A stretch of DNA of 64,000 nt from Anaeromyces robustus (GCA_002104895.1 MCFG01000291.1:1-64000); one strand, 5' to 3'; positions 33,130-46,159 are shown, numbered from the stretch's first letter. A program made the numbers and translations. The notes: generated from the sequence alone by a model not told the origin.

Positions 33130-33429
33130 TGCTTAACTTTGGACGAAAAAAAATACAATATTATATACCTAAATAATTCTTTATTTCTTTATCATTTGAA
33201 TTAGAATTTTTAATTATTTTTCTTTTTCAACATTATAAATTAGAGTGATTTTACTCTAAGGCCTTGTTTAGAACCTAAACTTGGGTCATTCAAAGTTGGA
33301 AAATTTTTTTGCGTTTTTGTATTTGGCAATAAATTTGTTATTATTTTATTACTTACGCTATATAATTATTTCAAAAATTTATAATTTTCTCATTTACTTT
33401 TGCTAATATTTTTTTTTTACCTTTTTTTC

Positions 33430-34180
33430 CATTAGTAGTATAAATTTTATATATATATAAATCTGATTGATTGTTTCTTCTGCTGATTTTTCTACTTTAA
33501 GTTCTAATAGAATAAACGTTTTATTTTCATTATTATGTTTTGGGTAAAATATGAAATCATCAATTTTTTTTTTCTTTTATTTCTTTTTCTTTAATATCAT
33601 AAATACTTCGTGCTTCAAAATAGGCAAATTTCACTATAAATTCTAAAGTTATATGACTGCAATAACTTTTTATAGTTGATTTTTTTTGTATGTACTTTTT
33701 TAAATATTTGACATACATTTTTTGTATTTTTCGTTAAAGTGACTTCTAACATTTGTTTAGAATAATTCTTTAAGTTATTATAAATTTCGAAATCTTTTTC
33801 TTCATTCAATATTTGTTTAAATTTTTCAAACAATTCTTCATTTGGAATTCTGATTTCACCTTCATTATACGTTAGAAATCCATATAAAACCATTAATGAA
33901 AACATTTCATTTTTCATATTTTTTTTTATTTATTACAGAACTTTGCCTTGTTTCTTCATTTATTGCTTGTTTTTGCTTATTTTCTACTCCATATCCATCT
34001 AATTCTATTTTTACTTTGTCATCTGTAATTAATTTTAAAAAATCATCCTTTATTCCATAAATATTAAAATTAAAACTTTCCTTTATTTCTTTTATAGGTC
34101 CTGTAGATGTCCAATAATTACCTGTACTATTATTTCTTAAAGCATGAATTATTGAATATGAATTAAAATAATGAGTAATG
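33430..34180 (-). pseudogene. Type-3 AAA-like / PD-(D/E)XK gene, 5'-truncated copy
   Basis: Homologous to residues about 305-540 of the gene at 39277-41138. From 34175 downward come the NNSTGNYWTSTGPIKE and INIYGIKDDFLK regions, IRIPNEELFEKFKQILNEEK, LRNARSIYDIKEKE-like and the FIFYPKHN..ENKT.ILLELKV..SAEE nuclease strand (about 33540-33480). It is interrupted in several places: frame changes around 33945, 33690 and 33570. The NTPase half with Walker motifs is missing. It lies between the two membrane-gene segments. Confidence 0.75.
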
Positions 34181-34363
34181 GTAATAATAATAGAATATAT
34201 TTTAATATATTTATGTATAATTCATTTAAGTAAAACAGTAATAAATATTATTAAGTAAAAGAATTTAATATATAAAATTATAATATTATTAAATAAAAAA
34301 TAAAATATTGTTAAAAATAATATATTATCAATAATAATTATATTTATTTATTTATTCAGTATT

Positions 34364-34395
<32 letters not shown>

Positions 34396-34449
34396 TTACT
34401 AATTAATTATCATTCATTTCTATAATATTATTGTTTTAAATAATAGAGT
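34181..34449. other. AT-rich spacer between pseudogene and duplication copy 2
   Basis: A/T runs and a short TTTA array (34362-34396). Nothing coding. Confidence 0.5.
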
Positions 34450-34899
34450 AAAAATAGGAAAACTAAAACCAATTCTTTTTATATGTATAAAGAAGAAATT
34501 AATATATTATTTTTCTATTACAAGCATGAATATTATTTTATTTCATTAAAATAAAATAATAGAACAATCATAAATATAAAAAAAATATTATATAACAAAA
34601 TAAATAAACATATAAATAAAAACAAAAATAAATATTATGATTTTAATAATTAAAAAATAATATGATACTACATAATATAAAAAAAGGGTTTAAATGAGTT
34701 TTTGAAAAGTCAAGTAATTAAATAAATAAAGTAATAAAGTAAAACATTTAAGGAATTATATTGGGAAAACCAAATTAAATAGCAAATAAATAGCTAATAC
34801 AATTATAAATTATAGTTTTTATTTATAATTATAGTCATTATTTATTTAAATGTAATAATAGTTTTTATTTTATTAAAATAAAATTCTTTTACTATAACC

Positions 34900-35117
34900 A
34901 ATAAAAAAAAAAATAAAAATATATAAGATTTAATTTAGTTATATTAATTATAAATTCTATATTATTCATTTTAATATTATTAATTTTTTATTATTAGTTT
35001 TAATTATTGTCATAACCTTTATAAATTATATAAATAGATTTTTTTAAAAGTGTTTTATATAATATAATATTTGATTTTTCTTTTTGTATTTCATTTTCAT
35101 TTTCTTTTTAGTTTGAG

Positions 35118-35148
<31 letters not shown>

Positions 35149-36284
35149 ATTTAATATTTTATAGAAATATTTATATTCCAGTATATTAAAAAACAATAAT
35201 CATAAATTTTATATTTATAAGTATAAAAATAATATATTAATTATTAATTATAATATTATTTCATTAATAGTCACGTTTTAAAAGAATATGTTTTAATAAG
35301 TATATTCTATTAAATATATTCTATTAATGTCTCCCATTTCTTTTTTCATTTTTTTTCAATTTATTTTTTGTTTTTTGTTTTTTTTTTTTTTTTTTGTTTT
35401 GTTTTTTTTGAATTAAAAGTTCTTTTTTACTTTGTTTGGAATTAATTAAATTTTAATTATAATAAAATAAAAATTTTAATTAATAATTAAATATTTTTTT
35501 TTTTTTTAAATTTTTAAATTAAAAGAAAATTTCAAATATTAATTTTATTTTTTTTTTATTTATTTATTTTCTTTTTCTTTTTAATATCTTTATGTTTGTT
35601 ATTAAATATGGATTATTTTGTAAAATTAATAAATAATTATTTATTTTTATTAATTAGTCATGATAAATATGTAAATATAAAAAATATAAATATGTAAATA
35701 TATAAATAATTATTTATTTATTTATTTATTCTAATAAAATATTCTATTAAAAGTATTATTAATAAAACTTGTATAAATTTTATATATAAAATTTGTACTA
35801 CTGATGAAAAAAAAAGCTAAAAAAAAAAAAAGGAAAAGAAAAAATATTAGTGAAAGTAAATGAGAAAATTATAAATTTTTGGAATGATTTTTTACCTAAA
35901 TTATCTAGGAAATAGATTACATAAATATAGAAAAAGTTTGTTTATAATAAAGTATTAATTAAATATTTATTTTTTAATACACTTAACAATACTATTAATT
36001 TATTAAAATTTATCCTATAAATAATATAATATAATATAATATAATATAATATAATATAATATAATATAATATAATATAATATAATATAATATAATATAAT
36101 ATAATATAATATAATATAATATAATATAATATAATAAAAATGTAATAATAATATTTTAAGACATAAATTATTAATATAAAACTATATCTGTTGAACTATA
36201 AAAAAAAACTTTTTTTCTTTAAATTAAAAAAAAAAAAAAAAGAATTAAATAAATAAATAAATATTTTGTTGAACCATAAACAAA
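34900..36284. other. 5' flank of the second membrane-protein gene
   Basis: AT-rich with homopolymers. (ATAAT)n at about 36023-36134 sits at the same place as the array upstream of gene 1. Nothing coding is seen. Confidence 0.45.
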
Positions 36285-38000
36285 ATGAGTTCAAAAATTA
36301 GAAATCATTCAAAGAATGATATAAATGCAATTGTTTATTCAATTTTTATGATTGTAAGTAATAAGAAAAATAAAGTAAAAATAAAATAAAAATAAAATAA
36401 AATAATAAAAATAATTAATAATTATATGTACTTTTTATTTATATGTACTTTTTATTTTAATAGGTATGGGTTCTAATAGTTTCTATTTTAGCTAAATATT
36501 TTGGTATTCTACCATTTATTAATGGTATGATATGGGCAGCTACATTTTTAGGTGTACGATCCCTTGTAAAAACTATTATTGGCATTTATTATGTAAATAA
36601 AAAAAAAAAAAATTTATTATTTTAATAAAATATATTTAAATATATATATACATATATAAATATTTATACTAATATATTTTTATATTAATATAGAAGAATC
36701 TATATTATTTATTTAATTTTAAAGATAACATTTGGATATTCATATGTTGTATTGTTGTAATTATAGCTTTTTATACTGAAAACTTTAAATATACCTTGGA
36801 TAATGAAAGCCTTGATAAATTTAGAGAAAATACTTATAAAAATATTGCAAATTATTCTGACGAAGAATTAAAAAAAATTATAATATTGAATTCTTCTATC
36901 ATGACTATAACGGGAATTTTATATATTATAATTCTTGTGAGTTGTTAAACTTTACAAATTATATATCATAATATTATTTAGTAACTGATAAAATACATTA
37001 TATTCTATTTAATGAATAATAAAATACATTATATCTTTATTACTCTATTTTTTATTAATTTTATCTTATAATGTATTATTTTTTTTTATTATATATTATT
37101 ATTAATTTGTTTGTACAGAAAATTTTCACCAATAATTATTATGAATATTTAGATAATGTTAATTCAAATAATAACTATAGAAAATATTCATTCGATGAAA
37201 GGAAAGCAACATTTATTTCAACTACAATTGCTGTAAGTGATAAAAATATATAAAAAAATCAATAAATAAATTAATAAATTAATAAATTAATAAATTAATA
37301 TATATTAAACAAATATATAATTTTTTCATATTTAATAGTGGATATTACTTTGTATGTCATATATGAATATACGTATTGTTTATAAAACAAAAATTTATAT
37401 TAATGGCTTTTCTGAAATTATTATTGTTAATTCTATTTATGGTATTATATCACTTTTATTAGTAAATATTGGTATTCATAAAGTAAGTTAAAGAAAAAAA
37501 ACGAATATTTTTATTTATTTATTTATTTATTTATTTATTATTATTTAATTATTTGTTAAATTTTTTATTTTATTAATTGAATAATTAATTACATTTTATA
37601 TTAAATGTAAAATAAACAATAATGTTTTTATAGAAAAATATATCTTTAATAAAGAATTATAAAAAAATTCCTTGGAACCAAAGCTTAATAGATGCATATA
37701 TTCTATGTATGATTTTATATATAATTAAATCATTATTTTATAAAAAGTTCAAGAGTTTTGATAGTAAAATTACAGTTTTAATAGTAGTTTCAAATATTAT
37801 TCATCTATATTTCTTGGTAAGTTATTTAATTTTTAAAATTTCTTATATATATGAAAAATTAAAAAAAAATTCAATATTTTTAATATTTATTATTATTTAA
37901 AAAATTTTTTTTATTTATTATTTTTCAACTGTAGAAAAAATTCCCTTCATATCTAGATAAATGTACAAATAATATTGTGGAAAAAATTAATCATCCTTAA
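36285..38000 (+). CDS. Multi-pass membrane protein paralogue, seven exons (315 aa)
   Basis: Exons: 36285-36353, 36464-36592, 36694-36936, 37119-37232, 37339-37482, 37634-37816 and 37935-38000, all phase 0. Exons 1, 2, 4 and 5 have exactly the same lengths as in the paralogue at 30632. Exons 3, 6 and 7 differ by multiples of three (two, sixteen and one codons shorter). Reading frames are intact in both copies in spite of heavy change in exon 3 (IWIFICCIVVIIAFYTENFK replaces a different hydrophobic segment) and exon 6, which suggests both were under selection. About eight hydrophobic segments. Family not recognised. A likely target of rapid divergence after duplication. Confidence 0.75.
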
Positions 38001-38938
38001 TATCTTTTTTAAAAAGTTATTAAAAATAAAAATAAAAATAAAAATGAAGATAAAAAAATTAATAAAAATAAATTTAAAATTAAAAAAGATAAAAAAAAAT
38101 ACATATGAATAAAAAAAAAAAAAAAAAAAAAAAAAAGATAAAATAAAAATAAAAATAAAAATAAAAATAAAAATAAAAATAAAAATAAAAATAAAAATAA
38201 AAATAAAAATAAAAATAAAGTATATTTTCATTGATTCTAAAATAAATATTTTCTTTTAAATGAATAGTATTAAACGAGATACGTGATGATAGAATTAGGA
38301 ATACTTAAGAGGATTAATTATAAACTACTTGTCAAAGCTACTACCAAAAAGACATCTAAGATCATTGATAATCTCATTAACCGTTTAACTTTGGTTTCTC
38401 ATTTAAATTCAGGATTCATAGTTTGGACGAAAAAAAATCTACAATACTATATACCTAAAAAAAATATAATTCTTTATTTCTTTATCATTTGAATTGGAAG
38501 TTTTAATCATTTTACTTTTTCAACATTATAAATTAGAGTGATTTTACTCTAAGGCCTTGTTTAGAACCTAAACTTAGGTCATTCAAAGTTGGCAAAATGT
38601 TTTGCGTTTTTGTATTTGGCAATAAATTTGTTATTATTTTATTACTTCATTAATCAAACAATTAATCTAGATTTTTATTTTTATTTTTTTTTATTCATTG
38701 CATGTTGTTCATTAAATTAAAAATAAACACAATGTATGTAATATTTTAAAATATAATTAAATATTCTTTTTTAATTTTTCTTTTTCTATTTAATTATTTT
38801 CTCCCTTTTTTAGTGAATTGTAAACATTCATCTTCAGTACATTTTTTTGAAATATATATATTTTTTTTCTTTTTTTACTTTCTTTCTTTCTTTCTTTTTT
38901 TTTATTTCTTTATTTTTTAATCTCCATTATTCATTAAT
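38001..38938. other. A-rich 3' flank of membrane gene 2 and AT-rich spacer
   Basis: (AAAAAT)n runs at 38010-38215. A remnant frame at 38283-38492 (RINYKLLVKATTKKTSKIID) is shared with 33000-33160. The small hairpin tagagt-gatttt-actcta lies near 38534-38551 in both duplication copies. The rest is AT-rich with CTTT runs. No supported gene. Confidence 0.5.
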
Positions 38939-39055
38939 TTATAAATAATATAGATATTCAAAAATAATTTTATTCAATTATAAATAATATAGATATTCAG
39001 AAATAATTTTATTCAATTATAAATAATATAGATATTCAAAAATAATTTTATTCAA
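38939..39055. repeat. 39-bp tandem repeat, three copies
   Basis: Units 38939-38977, 38978-39016 and 39017-39055 (ttataaataatatagatatt then caaaaataattttattcaa) differ at one position. Confidence 0.9.
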
Positions 39056-39276
39056 TAAGGCTTATATTTATATATTAAAATAAATAAATAAATGAGATAA
39101 AAAATTTATTTATTTATTTTTTACATGTAAAAATAAAGAATAATTATAATAAACAATATACTTATTTTGTTAATTATAAATAAATAAAAGAAAAGAGTTA
39201 AAGATAATATATATATCATTTTATTTTTTTTTCTTAAATTATATTTTCATTTTTTTTTTTTTTTTGTATTTGATCA

Positions 39277-41138
39277 TTAATTACTTTTATTATTTTTTCT
39301 TTTCTTTTGTATTTGATCATTATCATTATCATTATCAATACTTTTATTATTATTTTTTCTTTTCTTTTGGATTTGATCATTATCATTATTTTTCCCTTTA
39401 TTTTGGTTTTGATTACTTTTATTTTCATCATATTCTTCTATTATGCAATCATATTTCTTATCTTTCTTAGTACAATTTATTCCTACTAATAATACTTTAT
39501 ATCCTAGTTTTTTAATTCAGAATAATAATCTTTTTTATAAATATGATTGATTGCTTCTTCTGCTGATTTTCCTACTTTAAGTTCTAAAAGAATAACTGTT
39601 TTATTTTCATTATTTTGTTTTGGGTAAAATATGAAATCAACAAATTTTTTTTCTTTTATTTCTTTTTCTTTAATATCATAAATATTTCGTGCATCAAAAT
39701 AGGCAAATTTCACTATAAATTCTAAAGTTATATGATTGCAATAACTTTTTATAGTTGATTTTTTTGTATACACTTTTTTAAATATTTGACATACATCTTT
39801 TGTATTTTTCGTTAAAGTGGCTTCTAACATTTGTTTAGAATAATTCTTTAAGTTATTATAAATTTCGAAATCTTTTTCTTCATTCAATATTTGTTTAAAT
39901 TTTTCAAACAATTCTTCATTTGGAATTCTGATTTCACCTTCATTATACATTAGAAATCCATAAACAACCATTAATGAATACATTTCATTTTTCATACTTT
40001 CATTGTTATTTATTAAAGAATTTTGCTTTGTTTCTTCATTTATTGCTTGCTTTTGCTTATTTCCTACTCCATATCTATCTAATTTTATTTTTATTTTGTC
40101 ATGTGTAATTAATTTTAAAAAATCATCCTTTATTCCATAAATATTAAAATTAAAACTTTCTTTTATTTCTTTCATAGGTCCTGTAGATGTCCAATAATTA
40201 CCTGTACTATTATTTCTTAAAGCATTAACTATTGAAAATGAATTAAATATATTTTCACCATTAATATTATATCCGTTATACCGTTCTTTCATTTCTTTTA
40301 ATTTTAATTTTCCATTAATTTTACAAAGAGCTTCAACTTCTTTTTCTTTAAATCCAAAATATTCATAATATATATCATCTTTTAACATTGAATATTCTGA
40401 AAAAAAATTTAATGCTGATCCAGTCAAATTTTTTCCTATCGGTAATATTCCTGTCATATATGTCAAAGCAACATAAGATTTATCATTTAATAAATCTTTC
40501 AAATAGATTAAAAAATTATCTCTTTCTTCAATTGTATATTTATCATTACAAAATATATAGTCCCATTCATCTATTACAAATACAAATTTTTCTTTGGTCA
40601 TAGAATAAAAATAATCTAAAAAAATAGCTAATTTATTAGAATTTATGTTAATTAATTTTAATAAAGATTCTATTTTTTTTAAAATTGGATTATATTCAAG
40701 ATATTCAAAATTATCTTTTAATTCATATAAAATTCTATTTTCTAATGTGGATAAATAAACTTTTAAAAATTCAAAACCTTCATGATATCTTGAAAAATCC
40801 AAATAAATTGTATGATATTTTCCCATAATTTCTTCATATTTTGATTTCCCTTTTTCTGTATTTATATCTTCATTTTTTGAAATATTTAATTTATTAAATA
40901 TTTCTTTAAATTCTTTTTTTTTCCTTTTACTATAATATGCAATTATTATAGAGCCTATTGATGATTTTCCAAATCTTCTTGATTTTGTAATACATACATT
41001 TTTTATTGGAGTATTTATTATTTCATTAAATTTTTTAATTATGTTTGTTTTATCTACAAAATATTTATCTTCATATAATTCTTTAAACCTTTGATATTGT
41101 TCAGTGCTATCAAAAAATATATTTGTAACTATTTTCAT
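39277..41138 (-). CDS. Type-3 AAA-ATPase-like / PD-(D/E)XK protein, single NTPase unit, one frameshift near its end
   Basis: Residues 1-544 are open (41138-39504): KYFVDKTNII (about 25-34), Walker A KSRRFGKSS (52-60), Walker B FVFVIDEWDY (about 185-194), then the nuclease-fold end with FVDFIFYPK carrying the first aspartate and ILLELKVGKSAEE carrying E-x-K. The stop at 39504-39506 is caused by a T6 run (39508-39513) that is one base short. In the next frame the family's last strands follow (LGYKVLLVGINCTKKD, CIIEEYDEN), then a duplicated hydrophilic tail NDNDQIQKKRKNN to a stop at 39277-39279. The KKRK motifs look like nuclear localisation signals. The frameshift may be real or a homopolymer sequencing error. 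The gene is head-to-head with the type-2 gene at 43047. Length (about 620 aa if continuous) is typical for the family. Confidence 0.8.
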
Positions 41139-41340
41139 TTTTTAAAAAATAAAAATATATTTATACTGATTTTTACTAGCCTAACTTTTTATTTATAAAT
41201 AGAAATATAATGTTATCAATTATTAATTTATAAATGAATGAGAAATTGAAATATAATTAATAAAATCAAATTGAATGAAAATAAAAGCCATTTAAATAAT
41301 TATAATATTTAAATGATCACGTGAATAGTTTTTAATGAAT

Positions 41341-41419
41341 TTTAACGGGAGTATTGCATTTCGACATAATTTACATAATTTATGTTTGATAGTATTTTAA
41401 TGTATTACAATGTGGCTTA
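41341..41419 (-). repeat. TIR-like motif, left end, block A
   Basis: Reverse complement contains acataaattatg..aattatgtcgaaatgc, the same core as the plus-oriented motifs at 42582-42660, 51342-51436 and 57300-57379. Plus-strand start: tttaacgggagtattgcatt. Confidence 0.5.
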
Positions 41420-42428
41420 TAAAAATAAATAAATAATGTTAATATATAAATGAATGAATAAATAATAAGTAAAAAAATAAATAAATATAGAATTTAAATT
41501 TAACCTTTGTATTTTATACTTTTTTTTGTTATATTAGCCAGTTTATTGTTGCTTAAAAATTACATTAAAATTAAAAAAATATACATGTAGTAAGAAAATT
41601 TATAATAATACCAATACATTTTTTTATTAAAATTATTTCTCATATTTTAAATAAATAATAATATTACTATAAATATTAAACAATTTCACTTTCCTTGATT
41701 AATATTATTTATAATAATTAAAATTTTAGCTTTGAAGTTTATTTATTGAAAGAAAAATAAATAGTATAAATTAAAATTGACTTCAATATAATTTAAATAT
41801 TTTTTTATATTCATCTCTATAGCTATTTTTATTATATATATATAGTTAAAATAGCTATAAGGATATTATAACTTTTAATAAAATTATTAAGTAATAAGAG
41901 TGATTATATTGTAAATTAAAAATAAATAATATTCTTTTAAAAATATTGTAATATATGTTTAATATTAGAATAATAAATATAAAGTTTACATTTCATTTAA
42001 ACTAATATATTAATTATATTACTTCATAATTTAAATAAAAATAGAAATATCAATAAAAAAAGATGTTGTTATAAAATTAATTTAACAATATTTTTTCTTC
42101 AAAGTTAACGAAATAATCATATAAATTTTTGATTAGATTTCTGAATATTTAGATTCATATAATATATTTTATTTTATTTTATTTTATTTAATTTTATTTT
42201 ATTTAATTTTATTTTATTTTATTTTATTTTATTTTATTTCTTTTTAACAATAAATAAATAAATAAATAAATATCTTAAAAAATATGATATATAGTAGTAT
42301 ATATATTATTAAAATATTTAGTAATAATATAAATTTTATATATTTTTATTTCAATAAAATAAAATAGAAAGGAAAAGTAATAAAAAATAAAAAATAATAA
42401 AAATAAAATAAAATTCTTAACAGAAAAT

Positions 42429-42519
<91 letters not shown>

Positions 42520-42581
42520 TTATTTTTTTTTAATTTTTATTTTTTTTAATGGTACTATAAATAAAAATATACGTTGAAAAA

Positions 42582-42660
42582 AGTGGCGTATTACACATTT
42601 TGTATTTGTTTTACAGAAATTTATGTCAATCGTACATAAGTTATGTCCAAATCCACATCC
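42582..42660 (+). repeat. TIR-like motif, right end, block A
   Basis: gtggcgtattacacattttg, then ttacagaaatttatgtcaat, then cgtacataagttatgtccaa and cacatcc. The inner atttatg..cataa(a/g)t can pair with itself. Faces the motif at 41341-41419. Confidence 0.5.
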
Positions 42661-42695
42661 TAAAAAAAGAAAGATTTATGGACATAAAATTTAAT

Positions 42696-42806
42696 TAAAT
42701 ATTTTTTATAAATTAAAAAAAGATAAGCAATATTTCCAATTTTCTTATTAAATTTTATCTTTTTTTAATTTATAAAAAATATTTAAGAAAATTGGACATA
42801 TTGCTT
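42696..42806. repeat. Interlocked inverted repeats (order a b a' b')
   Basis: Arm a is 42696-42725 (taaatattttttataaatta + aaaaaagata). Its perfect complement a' is 42756-42785. Arm b is 42726-42746 (agcaatatttccaattttct + t) and its complement b' is about 42785-42805 with one mismatch. Arms alternate instead of nesting, so a transcript would form an H-type pseudoknot rather than one hairpin. Confidence 0.8.
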
Positions 42807-43046
42807 AAAAAAAAAATTAGACATTAATTAATAATAAAAATCAATAATATATAAAAAAAAGACTATTATTTTCATTTTAATATAATATTTTTGTTTTTAT
42901 AAAGTAAATAAGAAAAAAAAAAAAAAAAAAAAAAAAAAGTAGTTGCTATTAATAATTAAACTTTTTTATATTATAACAGCTATTCTTACTACGGTAACTA
43001 CAACCGAATAAAAATAATTATTAATAAAAAATTTTTATTAATTAAA

Positions 43047-44860
43047 ATGGGATTTATTATTGATAGTCGTGATATGCATTTCAAATTTTTGAGTATATTA
43101 AATCAAGTATATAATTATGAACTTGAAGATAAAATTGTTAGAAAAAAATTATTTGCAGATAAATCTAATATTATAAATGATTTTAATGAATTAATAAATA
43201 AAGATAATGAAAAAAATGTATGCATTACAAAACCAAGAAGATTTGGAAAAACATCAATAGGTGCAATGCTAGTTACATATTATAGTAAAGGAATAGATTC
43301 TAAAGAAATATTTGACCAATTAAAAGTATCTCAAGGAAAGAGTTCTAATGAAGAATTAAATAAATTAGAAAGGAAACAATATGTTGAATTCCAAAATAAG
43401 TATCATACAATTTATTTTGATTTCTCTAAAGATGTTGATGGCCATTACACTTTAGATGAATATTTAGCATCAATTAATCAAGATTTAAAGAATGACATTA
43501 AAAAATTATACCCAAATTCTGAAATATTAAAAAATTATAATGATAAAATTTTCAAAAATCTCCAAAGTTTAAGTTCGGAGTTAATAGAACAATTTGTTTT
43601 AATTATTGATGAATGGGATTATATAATTACTAATAAAAAATTTTCTTATGATGAACGAAATAGATATATTTCTTTTTTAAAAGATTTAATAAAAGATAAA
43701 TCATATAATGCTTTTACTTATATGACAGGAATAACACCAATAGCAAAGGAATTATCTCAATCTTCAATTAATTGTTTTAACGAATATTCAATGCTAAATG
43801 ATGATATGTATTATCAATATTTTGGTTTCACAGAACAAGAAGTCCGAGATTTTTGTAAAGATAATAAATCTATTACGTATGAAAAATTAGAAGATTGGTA
43901 TAATGGATATAAAGGGCCTAATGGTGAAAAAATATTTAATACATGGTCAGTATGTCAAGCTTTAAGTAAAAATAAAATATGTAATTATTGGAATAATTCA
44001 GGTCGTTTTGATGAATTGATAAATATAATTAATTTTAATATAAACGGTATAAAAGATGAAATTTTAGAATTAATTAGAGATAAAAAACTCTCTCAAAAAG
44101 TACATATATATGGAGCAGAAGATCAACAAAAAGAATCAGAAAGAAATGAAAAAAAAAGTGAAGATAAAATGAAAAAGGAATTATATTCAAAAATGGTTAC
44201 ATTTGGATATTTATCTTATTATAATGGAAAAATATCTATTCCAAATAAAGAATTATTAGAAAAATTAAAATATTTTTAGAATCAAAAGATGATTTAAAAT
44301 ATTATTATGATATGATAGATAATTCCGATGAAATGATAAAAGCGACATTAAATAAAGATACAAAAACAATGTGTGAAATTTTAGAAAAGTCACACATAAT
44401 AAAAATTATGCCAAAGGATAAAATTGATCATGGAAACTTAAAACGCATTATGGATTTTGTATATTTTAACATTAGAATTAAATATAAATATGGAGAAGAA
44501 ATAAATGCAGGAAAAGGAACAGTAGATCTTATTTATTATCCAAAAAATAAAAAAGAACCAGTAATTATAATAGAATTAAAAGTGAATAGTTTAGCAGAAA
44601 CAGCAGTTAAACAAATACATAGCAAAAAATATTATAATAATTTAAAGGAAGATGGATATATAGGAAATGTTTTATTAGTAGGAATTGGTTACAAAAGTCA
44701 AGACAAAACATATACATGTATGGTTGAAGAGCGTGATTGTGACTTTAAATTTCTTTATAAATCTGAATCATCATCAAAATCTTCTAATAAAAAAAGGAAA
44801 ATATCAGATTATGGAATGTCTAAAAGATTAAGAAGTAGTGATAAAAAATTAAATAAATAA
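43047..44860 (+). pseudogene. Type-2 AAA-ATPase-like / PD-(D/E)XK gene, frame-broken copy
   Basis: It is about 98% identical by eye to the intact gene at 51738-53552. Open from 43047 to 44279 (410 aa): FADKSNII, Walker A KPRRFGKTS (62-70) and Walker B FVLIIDEWDY (183-192). One T is missing near 44266 relative to the other copy (aaaaatt versus aaaaattt), which puts a stop at 44277. The remainder continues in another frame to 44860 with GKGTVDLIYYPK, IIIELKVNSLAE and the basic tail NKKRKISDYGMSKRLR. The single recent change suggests the gene was lost very recently, or that the base was missed. Confidence 0.85.
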
Positions 44861-45376
<516 letters not shown>

Positions 45377-46159
45377 CCATTGTCAATTATAAAAGTAATT
45401 GAGGATAAATGATAAAATTATTGATAATTACTGGAATAAATCATAATCAATGGCAATAAAACCAATTACTGAATATATTGAAATGGACTTTTTTGGATTA
45501 AAAGAAGATATAATAAGATTAATTAAAGAAAACAAAAAAATAAAAATGTAACATCAATTAGAAATGATATGAAAAATTTTAAAAGTAAAGACAATGTATT
45601 TATTATGCTTGTTCATTTTGGATATTTAGGATATGATCAAATAACAAATGGAATATTTATACCTAACAAAGAAATGAGACAAGGATTTTTAAATATTACT
45701 AAATCTAAAGTACAGGATGCTATTGTTAAAAAGTTAAAAAAATCTAAAATGCTTCTAGAAAATGTATGGAAAGAAAATTCAGAAGAAGTTGCAAAATTAA
45801 TTGAAGAATATAATGATAATGTAAAAAGTATAGATTACAATAGTGGAATATGTTTAAAGTATACACTTAAAGATGCTTTTTATGTAGCAGATCAATATTA
45901 CAATTGCTATGATAAATTTATTTCAGGTAAAGGATATGCTGTTATAGCATATGTTCCTATTAATATTAATTCTAATTATCCCGCATTAATTATCGAATTG
46001 AAATACGAAAAAGATGCAGAAACAGTGATTAAAGAAATTAAAAAACAAAATTATAATCGACAATTAAGTCGTTATGAAGATAATATGTTATTAATTGGTA
46101 TAAGTTATGAAAATTCAAAACATCATACTTGTATCATAGAAAAACTTCAAAAAAATTAA
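45377..46159 (+). pseudogene. Type-1 AAA-like / nuclease gene, 3' end only
   Basis: It starts abruptly at the codon series KPLSIIKVIEDK and carries the last ~260 residues of the type-1 gene. ITEYIEMDFFGLKEDIIRLI is followed near 45550 by a short deletion that shifts the frame, then an open 196-residue end (45569-46159) with NSGICLKYTLKDAFYVADQY and the nuclease strand IIELKYEKDAE. It again has GKGYAVIAYVP without the aspartate. All Walker motifs are missing. Followed by inverted spacer D and repeat R, so it is a truncated inverted copy of the 10.4-12.6 kb locus. Confidence 0.85.

Larger units (their letters stand above)
28583..33354 (+). repeat. Segmental duplication M, copy 1 (carries membrane gene)
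   Basis: The left end starts with aaaaataggaaaactaaaacc, shared with 34450 onward. The right end is ttgttattattttattactt, shared with 38647. The copies are near-identical over 28585-28990, 29430-30110 and most exons. They differ in microsatellites, in a patch at about 30115-30330 absent from copy 2, and in a small local inversion at 33087-33129. Confidence 0.75.
34450..38647 (+). repeat. Segmental duplication M, copy 2 (carries membrane gene)
   Basis: Direct repeat of 28583-33354, with the same end sequences. 34930-35330 is not alignable by eye with 29110-29430. The rest follows the same order. A T run of 30 or more lies at about 35115-35145. Confidence 0.75.
41139..43046. other. Intergenic region between the divergent type-3 and type-2 genes, block A
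   Basis: About 1.9 kb AT-rich. It contains a terminal-inverted-repeat-like motif at each side (41341-41419 and 42582-42660), (ATTTT)n at 42165-42240, a (TTTA)n array at 42428-42525, an interlocked inverted repeat (42696-42806), and next to the type-2 start a conserved leader with an A run, tagttgctattaat and ttactacggtaactacaacc (42943-43005). The last is shared with block B and is probably the promoter/5' UTR. Confidence 0.55.

Noticed and set aside
32526-33158. 210-aa minus-strand frame rich in Phe/Leu/Tyr
   Set aside because: Encoded by (AAAAAT)n; only its first ~60 codons overlap a real remnant. The frame is not conserved in the duplication copy.
38939-39055. Regular 39-bp repeats considered as a CRISPR-like array
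   Set aside because: Units are contiguous without unique spacers and the genome is eukaryotic; ordinary minisatellite.
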